This document shows, in pieces, positions 6,147-6,454 of a DNA stretch of 6,454 nucleotides. Source of the DNA: an uncultured beta proteobacterium (GTDB lineage Bacteria > Pseudomonadota > Gammaproteobacteria > Burkholderiales > Rhodocyclaceae); assembly GCA_903953145.1 (NCBI GenBank), contig CAJBIL010000327.1:1-6454 (forward strand), read 5' to 3'. The translations under genes were made by a program, and so were the position numbers. Positions within the stretch are counted from its first letter, which is position 1. Each line of letters begins with the position of its first letter. Under the pieces are notes generated by a model. The model was not told where the DNA came from. It saw only the letters and a list, made by a program, of their open reading frames with translations, and searched no databases.

Positions 6147-6266
6147 CCACGAGTTAGTCTGCCGCTGGGTGGATTGGCCGGTATCTCTGCAATTGCAGAG
6201 ATGCTAACTGCGAATGGATTTTTTGAGCGGCCTGTTCTGGATCAGGACGAACTTGATGAGTGGTAG
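6147..6266 (+). pseudogene. Possible relic of a coding sequence (C-terminal fragment)
   Basis: Between TGA (6144-6146) and TAG (6264-6266) lies a 39-codon open stretch with protein-like composition: GGLAGISAIAEMLTANGFF, then ERPVLDQDELDEW just before the stop. The helical middle and acidic end resemble a real C-terminus. The only starts are TTG at 6174 and ATG at 6201, neither with a good ribosome site, so an intact gene is unlikely. I do not recognise the family. It could be the remains of a gene cut by rearrangement near the TA module, or chance. Confidence 0.25.
6183..6202. repeat. Perfect 20-bp palindrome
   Basis: ATCTCTGCAA followed directly by its exact reverse complement TTGCAGAGAT, with no spacer. 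Such a gapless symmetric site is typical of a dimeric regulator's binding site, but no promoter is evident around it. It lies inside the relic-like reading frame. Confidence 0.6.
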
Positions 6267-6291
6267 CTGTCGGTAAAGTGGGGGCGACAGC
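6266..6291. repeat. Inverted repeat GCTGTCG / CGACAGC
   Basis: GCTGTCG (6266-6272) and CGACAGC (6285-6291) form a perfect 7-bp stem with a 12-nt G-rich loop. It starts at the last base of the relic frame's TAG. No T-run follows on the + strand. Confidence 0.45.
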
Positions 6292-6313
6292 GCAGACGGT
6301 TGGGGGAAATGGG

Positions 6314-6350
6314 GCTAACGCAACCCGGTAACGTTAGCGGATTGCTAACG
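6314..6350. repeat. Three GCTAACG-type repeats, two forming a hairpin
   Basis: GCTAACG at 6314-6320, its complement CGTTAGC at 6332-6338, and GCTAACG again at 6344-6350. The second and third form a 7-bp stem with loop GGATT; the first can compete for the same partner. A further stem GCTGC/GCAGC follows at 6354-6371. The arrangement suggests alternative structures or repeated protein-binding half-sites. Confidence 0.5.
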
Positions 6351-6398
6351 GTCGCTGCCGAGTGTCGCAGCCGTTCGTGTCTGGAATTCGTGCCGCAT

Positions 6399-6442
6399 CT
6401 TATAACGGTTATGAGGAGGTTCTATCTTATAAGCGTTATAAG
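6399..6442. promoter_or_regulatory. Tandem imperfect palindromes, candidate operator pair
   Basis: Two 17-bp sites: CTTATAAC-G-GTTATGAG (6399-6415) and CTTATAAG-C-GTTATAAG (6426-6442). Each has 7 of 8 arm positions symmetric, and they share the 9-mer ATCTTATAA (6397-6405 and 6424-6432). Centres are 27 bp apart. Paired similar palindromes at the edge of a non-coding region are typical of autoregulated repressors, including TA antitoxins; the regulated gene would be to the right. Confidence 0.45.
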
Positions 6443-6454
6443 GTGCGATCAGGC

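Larger units (their letters stand above)
6028..6454. other. Non-coding, symmetry-rich region right of the TA module
   Basis: No intact gene is visible over these 427 nt. The region holds a bulged hairpin (6077-6115), a small palindrome TGGTC-T-GACCA (6139-6149), a relic-like reading frame (6147-6266), a perfect 20-bp palindrome (6183-6202), stems at 6266-6291, 6332-6350 and 6354-6371, and two related 17-bp imperfect palindromes at 6399-6442. The + strand frame 5649-6146 is mostly the antisense of the antitoxin and is not a gene. A weak start-like ATG at 6411 opens a frame to the window edge, but it lacks a ribosome site and lies in the operator-like repeats. Confidence 0.5.

Noticed and set aside
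6314..6350. Possible integron attC site from the GCTAAC and GTTAGC pairs
   Set aside because: The cores do not match RYYYAAC or GTTRRRY at all positions, and the spacing and second box pair are missing.
1..6454. CRISPR array, insertion sequence or transposase
   Set aside because: No regularly spaced direct repeats, transposase or integrase motifs were seen on either strand.

Overview
The window looks like chromosomal DNA of a Gram-negative proteobacterium, most probably a betaproteobacterium of the Rhodocyclales type. This is inferred from the GC-rich coding sequence, the outer-membrane efflux component, the ETF-ubiquinone oxidoreductase and the pairing of a heavy-metal RND pump with a DUF3240 protein; no marker gene fixes the taxon.

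Left part (1-2434, + strand): the 3' end of a heavy-metal efflux operon. The C-terminal 287 residues of a CzcA/CusA-family RND pump are followed by a small DUF3240 protein and a TolC-type outer-membrane factor. Both junctions are 4-nt stop/start overlaps, so the three genes are probably translationally coupled. The periplasmic adaptor (CzcB type) is not in the window and would be expected further left.

Middle (2590-4809, - strand): a secreted DUF302 protein and, upstream of it, a full-length electron-transfer flavoprotein:ubiquinone oxidoreductase (FAD site at the N-terminus, [4Fe-4S] cysteines at the C-terminus). This block converges on the efflux operon across a 155-nt gap holding a hairpin but no clear terminator.

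Right part (4810-6454): a type II toxin-antitoxin pair on the - strand, a DUF1778 ribbon-helix-helix antitoxin followed by a GNAT acetyltransferase toxin (TacA-TacT class). It has its own sigma70-like promoter, a palindromic operator lying over the -10 box, and an intrinsic terminator, so it is a self-contained module. The two genes overlap by 47-62 nt, depending on the toxin start. A + strand intrinsic terminator with no obvious gene feeding it lies between the module and the ETF-QO gene. To the right of the TA promoter are about 430 nt without an intact gene: a bulged hairpin, a short relic-like reading frame, a perfect 20-bp palindrome, three GCTAACG-type repeats, and at the edge two copies of a 17-bp imperfect palindrome that resemble operators of a regulator or second TA system outside the window.

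No clearly new multi-gene system is visible. The most unusual parts are the long antitoxin/toxin overlap with its operator, and the symmetry-rich non-coding right edge.
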